Assembly: GCA_963576735.1 (NCBI GenBank)
Contig: CAUYWD010000186.1
Location: 1-64,000 of the forward strand
From: Bedellia somnulentella
Taxonomy: Eukaryota > Arthropoda > Insecta > Lepidoptera > Bedelliidae
Direction: 5' to 3'
Length of the DNA stretch: 64,000 nt
The translations under genes and the position numbers were made by a program. The notes under the pieces are model-generated. The model was not told the DNA's origin. It was given only the letters and a program-made list of their open reading frames with translations, and ran no database searches. Numbering within the stretch: position 1 is the stretch's first letter; each line of letters opens with the position of its first letter. Below, one piece after another: positions 1 through 10,500 of the stretch.

Positions 1-1089
1 ATGGGGATTAGTGAACTAAAAAGTTCATTAATCCCGTTACGTTAAAAATAAAATAATCATGTAAGAATCAGGTACCTTCTATTTATTATTGGATAAGAAC
101 TCACTTATTGATTATTGTTATAATCAAATTAATAAAAATTTAAGCTTGATTATAACACCATTTATATAAAATCAATTTTTTTACTATTATTTACGTTTCT
201 TCGATAATGATAGAGCTGTTAACAACAAAACGTAAGTACAAACTATAAAATAAAATACAGACAGTTACTTTCAAGTATAAACTTATTTTACATTTCTTAC
301 TGCCTACAATTACAGTTTAATAGTTAAAATTTACTTCACGCCTAACAAAATCACAGTTTGTTACATGTATTAATTAAAAAAAGATACATTAAAACATAAC
401 ATTCATAACATATAAAATAATCACATTAAAACATAACATTCATAACATAATAAAATCACAGATTGATTGACCGTTGGTAAAATCACAGATTGTTACAATT
501 ATTAATTCAAAATAATATACCTAAGCGTCTTTATGATATGCTATTTGAGCAAGAATACATTACTAACATAATTAACAAAAAAGTGTTAATAGTAAAAGGT
601 TTTGAATCACTTAAGCTTCTCTAAGGAGTGCCCAATCGTAATTTCCCCTGTTAAAAAGTTCCATTTGGACCTCCTGTATAAATTTGTCGCGATTAATGCT
701 TTTCATTGTTTTTTCTGCAATGTAACAAACTGTGATTTTGTTAGGCGTGTTAAGTAAATTTAACTATTAAACTGTAATTGTAGGCAGTAAGAAATGTAAA
801 ATCAGTTTTTACTTGAAAGTAACTGTCTGTATTTTATTTTATAGTTTGTACTTACGTTTTGTTATTAACAGCTCTATCATTATCGAGAGAAACGTAAATA
901 ATAGTAAAAATTTTGATTTAGTATAAATGGTGTTGTAATCAAGCTTAAATTTTATTTAATTTGATTTATAACAATAATCAATAAGTGAGTTCTTATCCAA
1001 TAATAAATAGAAGGTACCTGATTCTTACATGATTATTTTATTTTTAACGTAACGGGGATTAATGAACTTTTTAGTTCACTAATCCCCAT
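1..1089. mobile_element. Foldback/MITE-like element with ~365-bp inverted arms
   Basis: Bases 1 to about 366 reappear as a near-perfect reverse complement at about 724 to 1089, around a 350-bp AT-rich centre without a coding frame. Each outer end is itself a small hairpin: GGGGATTAGTGAAC and its partner GTTCATTAATCCC, separated by TAAAAA. The centre holds a short direct repeat (ACATAACATTCATAACATA near 393 and 428). Long arms, no transposase and AT richness fit a non-autonomous DNA foldback element. No superfamily is assigned because the left end coincides with the window edge and no target duplication can be checked. Confidence 0.75.
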
Positions 1090-1104
1090 TACTCGCTCCA
1101 ATTT

Positions 1105-1168
1105 GTGTTAACGGGGATTTGTGAACAAAAAGTTCACTTTTCCCCGTTGACGGGGATTGTCAACGGGG
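1105..1168. repeat. Hairpin cluster related to the foldback ends
   Basis: Just outside the foldback element, AACGGGGATTTGTGAAC pairs with GTTCACTTTTCCCCGTT, and ACGGGGATTGTCAACGGGGA follows. These resemble the element's terminal hairpins and may be a solo end or an older boundary. Confidence 0.5.
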
Positions 1169-1338
1169 AAAAGTGGAATAAAGCCAAAAAAATGCTAGTT
1201 TAAAACAAATTAAATGACAGATCCCGCTCAAATTTTGCGCGCTAAATCAGTACAGTGCTAACAACATGCAGTAAAAAAATTTGAACGACCTCTTTTACGC
1301 GGGTCTTTTTATTGACATATTCCCGATACTTTTACACA

Positions 1339-1602
1339 ATTTATCATGGTTGCTAACGGTGAGGGAAAACATCGTGAGGAAACCCACATGGCTGAGTTGT
1401 ACTTAGTCATGTGACAGTGTATTCGTACAAAACGGCGATAGGCCTGCCCCCTATCACGTGAGTACACTGTCTAAGCAAAACGTGGGTACCTTCTCTGGGA
1501 AACTAGATGGCGCTTGCCATGTGAGTTCAGGAGTATTGGTACCTCTGCCAACCCCTTCGGGGATAAACGGCGTGAACGTTTATGTTATGTAACGTTTATG
1601 GT
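1339..1602 (+). mobile_element. SINE-A copy, 5'-truncated
   Basis: This matches the body and tail of the tRNA-like SINE seen complete at 15738-16113. It lacks the tRNA-like head and ends with CCCCTTCGGGGA followed by ACGGCGTGAACG, the family 3' tail. Confidence 0.75.
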
Positions 1603-1617
1603 ATGTTTTACACAGAG

Positions 1618-1846
1618 TAGTATATATACTCACGGCTAGAAATCCCTTGAAGGAATAGCCAAACTTAGGGAATTATAAAATTCCTCAGCCACTTTTGGAA
1701 GTTACGTGGGGAAAGGATGGTAAAATAAAGGTCTCCAACCGCATCGCCCAAAAATCCCTTAAAAGCCCCAATACCGTTAGTCGTCTCTTACGTACACCCA
1801 CTGGAAGAAATGGGGTAGTGGTATTCTAAGCCGACAATACACAGCA
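1618..1846 (-). mobile_element. RTE-NA copy
   Basis: Read on the - strand it starts with the family head (GCTGTGTA..GTCGGCTTAGAA) and ends with the GGGATTTCTAGCCGTGAGTA tail. It is one of more than ten copies of the non-autonomous RTE-derived family in this window. Confidence 0.75.
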
Positions 1847-2441
1847 AAATATGTATACATACACAAATATACTATACACTATACAGCTATAAACACAAAC
1901 ACTATGCAGCTATACACTACATAGCTATACGCACTACACTACACAACACACTGGCCCGAGCCGCGTCGCGCCGTGAACAAGTGTAAGAAACAACTCAGGG
2001 TTTTGAGACTCTTTAAGCGACTTTTGGGCAAGGTTGCTAGAGAACCATTCCCCACCATCCACTATTTTTAACAAATTTCTTCTTAGCCAAACATCTTCTA
2101 TTTCCGTGGCCGGCGATGTACAGCAGGTATACATACATAACACACATACACGCGAAGTACTTTACGTATACGTTACACACTATACACTCGCTGCTGGATC
2201 CAACTATTTACCTTCAATACTTTACTTACTTTACACCTCTGTCAGGCCCGGCAAAATAAAATGCTGCTACGTGTAAGCACGAAGGCTAGAACTACAATTA
2301 TGCCATATGAAAAGGACCCACCATTTTACATTTCAATAGAAAAACGTGTCCGTTTATTAGTAGTTTTAGTTTTTAACATAATAGCTTGTAATACTAATAT
2401 TAATAAGTTTCTTCGCTTAATTCCGCTAATACTTAGCAAAA
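1847..2441. other. Interval without a recognised gene
   Basis: It holds low-complexity ACTATACA/ACAC-type repeats (1850-1950), then GC-richer DNA at 1945-2145 with a short - strand frame of about 69 codons that I do not recognise. No splice-bounded exon was found. Confidence 0.5.
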
Positions 2442-3220
2442 TTGAGCACTTATACACTTTTCCATACGTCTGAACCAATTGGAAAATACCTATGACCACT
2501 CTTCTTTAGATACCTCAGAAATCTCGTAATTATAGGCAACCAACCAGCGCATCTTCTTTGCTTTCAAACCTCTTCCCCTTTAGTTTTTCTTTGATTTTTG
2601 GAAACAAGTAAAAATCACAAGGCGCTAGGTGAGGGGAATATGGCGGGTGAGGGAGAATTGACACATTTTTCGAGTTGAAAAAGTCTAGTGTTCTGGCAGA
2701 CGTGTGCGGCGCCGCATTGTCGTGGTGCCAGAGAAGGTGCCGGATTCCTGACTTCGGTCGCTTGTCACACTAAGCTGATATTACTGTGGGAGCACAAACT
2801 ATCACATACCATTCGGAGTTCACCGTTCTTTCATTCTCTAGCACAACAGTAGCAATATGACCCGTTTTGCAGAAAAACGAGGCGACCATTTGTTTCTGTG
2901 TGCTTCGTGCACGGCGACATTTCGTTGGAGTTGGCTCGTCTTCAAAGCACCATACAGTCGACTGTCGCTTTGATTCGGGATCAAAGTTATATAGCCATGT
3001 TTCGTCACCAGTCAGTATATCATATACGTTTTTTTTCTCGCCTCCGTTGAATTTATCTATCATGAATAAGCACCAATCCACCCGACGATCTTTCTGCTCA
3101 TCGGTAAGTTTGTGCGGCACCCATCCCGAACAACGGTTACGGAGAGAAAGGTGGTCGTGAATTATGGTTTGCATTGCTGCTGATCCAATTCCTAGTTCTC
3201 GCTCTAGCTCTACATATGTG

Positions 3221-3359
3221 TATAAGGTTGTCTGGAAGAGATCGCTTTTAGCGATAAGACCGCCAATTGTACCTCACTGTAAACTGTTTGATCATATTAT
3301 TATTTTTAAAAATTTGTGTTTGATGTACAATAAAGAGTTATTCTATTCTATTCTATTCT
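3221..3359 (+). mobile_element. LINE 3' tail fragment with (TATTC)n end
   Basis: This piece starts AAGGTTGTCTGGAAGAG, carries AATAAAG, and ends in TATTC repeats. It is flanked by ATATGTG on both sides, a plausible target duplication inside mariner DNA. It reappears at 3567-3705 (by the tandem duplication) and independently at 16453-16585, so it is the 3' end of a mobile LINE whose body is not seen here. Confidence 0.7.
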
Positions 3360-3566
3360 ATATGTGATTCGTCGGTTTTCGCAAATAAGTTTTTCGACTG
3401 CTCGAACGTTTTCTTGCGTGACCGCGGTTGGCGTCCGTCTTCATCTTCGAGACATCCCCGCGGCACCCATCCCGAACAACGGTTACGGAGAGAAAGGTGG
3501 TCGTGAATTATGGTTTGCATTGCTGCTGATCCAATTCCTAGTTCTCGCTCTAGCTCTACATATGTG

Positions 3567-3705
3567 TATAAGGTTGTCTGGAAGAGATCGCTTTTAGCGA
3601 TAAGACCGCCAATTGTACCTCACTGTAAACTGTTTGATCATATTATTATTTTTAAAAATTTGTGTTTGATTTACAATAAAGAGTTATTCTATTCTATTCT
3701 ATTCT
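3567..3705 (+). mobile_element. LINE 3' tail fragment, duplicated copy
   Basis: This is the same fragment as at 3221-3359, carried along in the 346-bp tandem duplication; it differs by a single substitution near the polyadenylation signal. Confidence 0.7.
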
Positions 3706-4062
3706 ATATGTGATTCGTCGGTTTTCGCAAATAAGTTTTTCGACTGCTCGAACGTTTTCTTGCGTGACCGCGGTTGGCGTCCGTCTTCATCTTCGAGACA
3801 TCCCCGTCCTCTTTTAAATTCAGCAAACCAATCGAATACTGTTGCTCAGGAACAAGCAGACTCACCAAATGTAGAAGCCAAAAGTTCAAAACATTCTTGA
3901 GGCCTTAAACCTTTTTTAAAGGCAATAAATCATAGCGCGAAAATCACGTCGACTGAGCTCCATTGTTGCAAGTGAATTCCCGCCAGATCCTCGGAAAAAG
4001 ATGCTCATTCAAATAATAAATAAATAAAAGAAGTGTGTTCTATATTCAAATATGTCAATAAC

Positions 4063-4313
4063 TTGCTGTGTAGTGTCGGCTTAGAATAGCACTACCCCAT
4101 TTCTTCCGGTGGGTGTACGTAAAAGGCGACTAACGGTATTGGGGCTTTTAAGGGATTTTTGGGCGATGCGGGTGGAGACCCGTCACCAAGAACCTTTATT
4201 TCACCATCTATTCCCTACGCACCTTCCAAAAGTGGCTGAGGAATTTCTAATTCCTTAGCTCTGGCCACCCCTTTCTTGGGATTTATAGACGTGAGTATAT
4301 GTATGTATGTATG
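4063..4313 (+). mobile_element. RTE-NA copy with target duplication
   Basis: A full-length family member from the GCTGTGTAGTGTCGGC head to the (GTAT)n tail. TATGTCAATAAC stands on both sides (4051-4062 and 4314-4325), a 12-bp target-site duplication, showing it landed in mariner copy 1 by retrotransposition. Confidence 0.85.
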
Positions 4314-4432
4314 TATGTCAATAACCAGTCTAAAAGATGGTGTATAGCTTGCCAGTGTCAATTAAATGAGAAATTCTATTGGCATGCCCCTCATATAAAC
4401 ACCTGAAACTAAAATATCTAAATTCTAAACAG

Positions 4433-4556
4433 GTGTTCAAAGGCAAGACAGGCGCCCAGCTAGAACAACTTCAGCAGCAGATCTCTGCCAAGATCAGCGG
4501 CCGCCGTGACGGGGTCGATGTGGCGTATTGGGAGAGTTTGCTGAGCCAATTGCAAG
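4433..4556 (+). CDS. cactin: cactin exon (first in window)
   Basis: The acceptor AAACAG precedes GTG and the donor GTAATG follows. The exon encodes 41 codons plus one base, from VFKGKTG to LLSQLQ. Its upstream intron is pyrimidine-poor and the mariner terminus lies only 39 bp before it. Confidence 0.9.
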
Positions 4557-7500
4557 GTAATGATTTAATATACTTACATATGCATATGTTGAGGAAAAGG
4601 GAAGATCTTCCGCCAGGCGGTGGTATGCCTGGGGACCGCGGTCCCACTGTATTAAGTTGGAACTTGTATATATAGTAAATGTTTAAGAAACTTCGATTGC
4701 GCGATGTACGATTTGTATGACGAGTCTTGATGACGCGTGTGACGTATATCACTTGGTTACTTATTGCTGTGGAATGTGATTCTTCTTGCACTGTCAGCAT
4801 TTCTATGTAGTGCGCGTCATTGTGTACTGATAGCGCGTCGCTACACATACATTAGTTTTTATCTCATGCAGCTTACAAAAGTGTCTGAGGAATTTTTGAT
4901 TTGGAAGCTTTGGCGAATCCTTTTTAGATGTATAGGTTAAAAAATTGCATATACCTACATGTGTTCGTAGCAATGATTCTAAAAATAGTTATACGTTGTC
5001 AGCCTCTTCTTCCATTAAAAGAAAAAAGAGAAAAATATATGAACCATACTACTTGAAGGACCACCAAAACGTCCCCGTGGTACGTTATTTATATACTGTT
5101 AACTCGGCTCTTCTATGATATCGCAGTATCTCGTTTCTCAACTCGTTTGAAATTAATTATTATGATTCAAAAAGTAAGAATTTTCATATAAAGAAAGAAA
5201 GAAAGAAAACATTTATTCATTGCTACATACAAAGAAAAGCACAGTTACACTCACATACATTAAGAAACACTTAACAATCAACATAAAGAAAAGTACACAT
5301 AAATTTCATAAAAAATAATAAAAATATCACAAAGGAAAAGAAGATCAACAATGGAATACAGCACATTAAACACAGATATACATTTAAAATAATATTACTT
5401 GTACTTAAATGCCTGCGTAGCAATGAACTGGTGTCTGCCTCAGCATTATTGTTGTGAGTAAAACCTCACAACACTGGTTTTCAGTCAGCACCTTTGAAGG
5501 GTGTCACGGACTTAAATTAATAAAAATATTTATTGAAATAATAATACAATAAGAATAAAACAAAATTAACATTTATTAAAAACTTACTTATTTATATACC
5601 ACTTGTATTTGCAATATATATAAACAGTATCTTTAATGAAATGCACAATAAGCATATGTGAAATATATATATATATATAAATATATAAAAAACAGAAATA
5701 GACATATTAAATATTTATATAATGAAACTGGAGAGATTTTCCAGGAACGTACAAAGTGGCGCTCAATAGTCTAGCTATCCCAATGGGAACTAAAGGTGTG
5801 AAAATGTGTATGTATGTATTAATATATGTATGTATGAATGTATATACTTTAATGTATATAATTTTGCACGACAGGCGGGAAATAATAATAATAATTATAA
5901 TGTTAAATACTATGTACGGGTAGCCGCTGGAATGAATGGATTTTGCTTAGCTAGCAGATACTTTTTAAGCTTTCGCTTAAAAATACACTTACTAGTTGCA
6001 TTTTGGATGGGTGGGGGAAGGTCATTCCAGCATTTAGACGCCGCAAACCTGAAACTGCCTCGAAACGCCGCTGTCCGGTGCATCGGTAATATTGCCCTGA
6101 TTTTAAAATGGTGATCTCTGTTAGACCATTGCAATTTATGATATAAATAACTAGGACTCTTATTGTATACCACACCGAACAGCAGCGTCGCAAGATGTAG
6201 TTGCCTACGTGCCTGCATTTTCAATAGTCTGGCGTCGTCCAAATACGGGGTGACATGAGATCGCGGAGGGATGGGAAAACAAAAACGTGCACATGCGTTT
6301 TGCACACGCTGTATCACTTTCTGCGTCCGTCCAAGAATACAGCTACCAAAGACAACGTCACAGTAGTTTAACCTCGATAATATCAATGATTCACAAAGGT
6401 GAACACGCAAATCCACACTTAGGTAATCACGAATATTATAAAGGACTTTGAGACGATAAAAACAATTACCTACAACTGATAAGATGTGGTTTTCGAACCG
6501 TAGTTCCCCATCCATCAGCAGACCAAGGTTTCTTGCTTAATCGGCTCTTTCTATGGGTTGCCCACTGATAACTATACTATTGTCTGGAAGAGATTCCAAT
6601 GTATTACGTATCTGATTCTTTGATCCAAGCACCATGTACTTGGACTTGCTAGGATTCAGGACTAGACAGTTCCTTTCCGACCAGGCCACAATTCGTTCAA
6701 GTTCAGCATTAAGAATTTTGGCCGCATCTAAGGCTTTATTAGGTAGCGTCGAGATATACAATTGTAAATCATCGGCATAAAGATGGAATTTACAATATTT
6801 AATACTTTTTATAATATCAGCCGTATACAATATAAAAATTAGCGGACCCAAAATCGAACCTTGTGGCACTCCTCTTAACTGCTCGTTAGCAGACGATGTT
6901 TGAATGCTGCCATCTCGTTTTCGAAGTTCCACAAATTGGAACCTGCCAGTCAGGTAACTATCAAACCAACGAATCGTCGCAGAATCAAAGCCGTAATATG
7001 CCATCTTGGACAGTGTCAAAGGCTTGCATAAACACTCAAAAGCCCTGGAGAAGTCCAACAAAGTTAGTATTGTACTTTTGCCTCTATCTTGGTCACAAAG
7101 AACATTATCAATGACATCTAAGAGTGCAGTAGCAGTTGAGTGTCCTTTACGAAAGCCCGATTGAAGCTCGGGCAAGATGCTATTATCCTCCAGGTACTTT
7201 ACAAGCTGATCACACACAACCCTTTCCACTATCTTTGAAGCGCAAGGAAGGATACTAATTGCACGGAGATCAGAAATAAGGAGAGGATTAGGTTTTTTTG
7301 GTAAAGGGGATATTTTTGCAATTTTCCAATTTGAAGGAAACTTGTTAGTCGCCATACTTTTGTTAACAACAGCAGTCAAAACTTCAAGTGTCGTCGGTAA
7401 AGTTAAAATAATCATGTCTATGTTAATTTCGTCGAGTCCTTTGGCTTTAGTTTTAATGTTTGTTATAACCTTGGCCACTTTGTCAGACGTCACTGATTGC

Positions 7501-10500
7501 AGAGTAAATGTGCTTTGTCCATATCTATGAAATTCATAATAAGTGAGATCTGATAAACTTGCATTTGTTGCACCAGGAACAGTGCTAAAGTGACTGTTTA
7601 TTTGTTCCGGATCGCAGAAATGGGGTGGTAATTCTGTGTGTTTGTTGGGAAGTATGGAACGTTTTAAATTCTTCCAAAGTGCACGGGAGTCATTAGCGTT
7701 TTTATTAATGGCCTGTTCAAAAAATGCTCGTTTTTCGTTATGAATTGCTTCGATAACTAAATGTTTAAGGTTCTTGTAATACTCAAAATGAGCCTGGTAT
7801 TTTGTTTTCTTACTTTTTTCGTGAGCTTCATGACGGAGACGCATCATGAGCCTTACATTATTGGTTAACCATGGTTTGGGCCCTTCTTTAATTACCATTC
7901 TTTTCATTTTGATTAGCGTAATGATTAAGTCATTAAATGTATTTAACATGTCGTCAACGTCATTTATCTGAGTAATAGCGTTCCAGTCTATATTTTTCAA
8001 GTCCATGTTAAAGTCGATTAAGTTAATGTCACTCAAAGGTCGATAGGTAATAGTTTTCGGTATTAGTTTCGGTTTTTTTTATATCAAGTTCTACTGTAAC
8101 AAAAGCATGGCGACCCAGGCTCGGAACATGATGAACCCCTACATTACGAACAGGGGTGTCGATGCAAATTAAATCGATTGTGGTCTCACTGTGATCGGTG
8201 AAGTGTGTCGGTTCTAATACTACTTGTGTTAAGTTGATTGATTTTAGAAAATGAGTAAGAGTTAAATTATTACGGTAATTTGTGTTACAAAAGTCTATAT
8301 TAAAGTCGCCAAGCAGTATAAGTCTGTCAAAATTAGTAAAAGATGTTATGGTGTCCGTGATGGCGTCAAAAAATCTATCAGTATCCTGCCACGGTGGCCG
8401 GTAAGCTGTACCTATTAAAAGTCTACAGTTGTTGACAGTTACACGCAGCCACATTTGCTCAACAGGACCACTGGGTGGGTGCGGACAAATTCGTGTCATA
8501 AGTCCCTGCCTTAAATAAAAACCAACTCCTCCACCGCGCGATCGCACATTACTTGAACGAGGTACATGCCGTAATCGATAGCCTGGTATTTGGGGGGCAA
8601 CTTCCTCTCTACCTTCTCGGAGCCAGGTTTCGTTTATAGCTAAGATATCTGGTTTTAAGTCTACAGTGATAGAAATTAGTTTATCATGTCCCGAGCCCAA
8701 AGAGCCTGCGTTGAATAGCGCTAACTTGATATGGTTATTGCGAATCATGGGAAAATGTAACTAGTATATACAGTGCGATCAAAAATATTAATATAATAAT
8801 ACAAATATACATCAAAATCAATATGACATACATACATAGTCAGGTATGACACTTTGTGCGATGTTTTTAATTTGGATAGCGTAATACGGTGAAATGTAAC
8901 AAAAAAAAAAATAGTGTACGCTTCACATAGTACTTTCAGTAAATATACTACGCCGACATAATCAAAGATAAACCTTTTTGCAATTAAAAAGTGGTATTCA
9001 AAGCAAAAACAATGAAAAAATCCATGACATAAAGTGTTTTGTGTTATTATTATTAAAGAACTATTGTATAATGATAATAATAAAAAGTGCATAAAAATAG
9101 AAAAAGTACAAAAAGCCTCCTCGAACTTATATTTAGTTAAAAATATCGTTTATATCTGATGCCCGTCGAATCCTTAGGGCTCGTTTACCCTCCTCTTGAC
9201 GAACGAAAACACGTCCGTCACGAGTCCAGATGTATCGCCAGTTCGCCGCCTTTGCACGTTCCCGAGCTTGTTGGAAGAGCTGCCTATTCATCCAAGTGAG
9301 CCGCTCATTTATATAAAATCGTGTTGGCTCCCCGGGTAGTCCCAGATCAGCGGCGTACCCGCGCAGCTCGCAGCAAGTCGTCGCGCGTCGCTCGCCTAGC
9401 TAACCGCACTACGATAGTTCGTGGCCGGCCTCCGTCCCTGCGTGGTCCAGCTCGCTCACAGCTCACCAGATCTCGCTCATCCAGTTGCACGCCTAGTTTA
9501 GCACCAACCAGTACCACTAGGTGGGTCACGTTTTCCGCTGGCTGTTCTGCGATATTTGTCAGCTGCACATCGTTGATCAGCAAGTCTTGGTCTCGGTCTT
9601 GCAGTCGGTCCTGCAGTTCTTGCACAGCGTTCTCCAGCAATCTGGTCGACTCTTGAAAGGTACCCTGGCCAACAGATTTTTCGACGGCATCAAGACGTTT
9701 ATCAAGGCGGTCCATTTTCTCGTCGTAATTCGACATCGATTGTCGTATACAAGCGATTTCTTTTCTAAAATCACTGAATTCCTTTCTTATTGACTTTAAT
9801 TCCTGCATAATCAGTTTGAGGTCTTCGCCAACATCGCCACATGCCCCAGCGGATTTAGTCTTCACTGACTTCTCAATCTCTTCATCCATCGGTGATGGAT
9901 GCCCCATTTGTCCTTTCACAGGAGTATCAGCTCCATTATTGGTTGGAGTGAACCGTGTGCACTCCGGACAGTTCCAATCTTTTTTTAGAGATGTCCCTGG
10001 TGTCATGTTTAAACATGCACGATGGTAGACGGAGGCACATTTAGGACACATGGCACCATCAGAACGCGTGACACTGGCATCACACGCTGCACACTTTGCC
10101 ATTATTGTAGAACAATGTACTTTTCAAATTGAGGGTAGCTAAAAATTTCACGATTCGCGTTGAAGTACAGATCCACAATCTTTTCTTGGCCGGCGGCGAC
10201 TACCTACCTACCTAGTCGCCGCCGGCCAAGAAAAGATTGTGGATCTGTAAACAGTTTATTACACGTAGATTTTACAAGTTAATTGATCGTTTTTTAATAA
10301 ACAAACAAGTGTTGTGAATATTTTCGTGCTCTGGATCACTTTAACACATACAAAGTAAGTTTTTATAAAGATTTGCAACAGTAGTAGTAAAAAAACTAAG
10401 CGCGTATGTTGACAGCAAAGAACAACCGTGACAACGTATTAATGTTTTATTATAATAATTTACTAACAATTGTAATTATCATCAGCACATATGGCTCGCG

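Larger units (their letters stand above)
3114..3805. repeat. 346-bp tandem duplication inside mariner copy 1
   Basis: The segment from 3114 is repeated, almost identical, from 3460 (for example CATCCCGAACAACGG at both 346-bp offsets). Each unit contains mariner coding DNA plus the same LINE-tail insertion, so the duplication happened after that insertion. Confidence 0.9.
2442..4393 (-). pseudogene. Mariner transposon copy 1, broken transposase
   Basis: On the - strand the ATG at 3963-3961 opens the same N-terminus as mariner copy 2. Frames further down encode the TGDETWLYN region (first catalytic Asp) and the C-terminal region. The 5' end is the TIR ending at 4393 (GGCATGCCCCTC), next to a TA. 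The coding sequence is ruined by frameshifts, by a 346-bp tandem duplication (3114-3805) and by an inserted LINE tail; the 3' TIR is missing beyond about 2442. Family knowledge: mariner transposases are D,D34D enzymes that cut and paste at TA. An RTE-NA copy is nested at 4063-4313. Confidence 0.85.
5878..10212 (-). mobile_element. LINE-1: near-complete CR1-like LINE, recently inactivated
   Basis: Read on the - strand: a 5' UTR starting TAGTCGCCGCCGGCC at 10212, ORF1 (10102-9133), an inter-ORF gap, ORF2 (8748-5910) and a tail of ATT repeats at 5896-5880. Lesions: one frameshift in ORF1 near 9350; one base too many in an A8 run near 8074 in ORF2; and an in-frame TAA at 6537-6539. Few lesions point to recent death. 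It lies in the cactin intron between the exons at 4433 and 10486, antisense to the gene. The CR1-like assignment rests on RT motifs and the PHD-type ORF1 and is an inference. Confidence 0.85.

Noticed and set aside
3164..3713. Two nearly identical 67-codon + strand ORFs
   Set aside because: They are created by the 346-bp tandem duplication of mariner antisense plus LINE tail, not genes.
5910..8748. LINE-1 ORF2 as another programmed frameshift (A AAA AAA near 8074)
   Set aside because: The downstream RT frame is +1, not -1, relative to the heptamer, so a homopolymer indel is the simpler explanation, and the copy also has a nonsense codon.
8745..9092. 115-codon - strand frame between LINE-1 ORF1 and ORF2
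   Set aside because: Composition is low-complexity hydrophobic and matches the inter-ORF gap of the LINE; no domain or homologous copy supports it.
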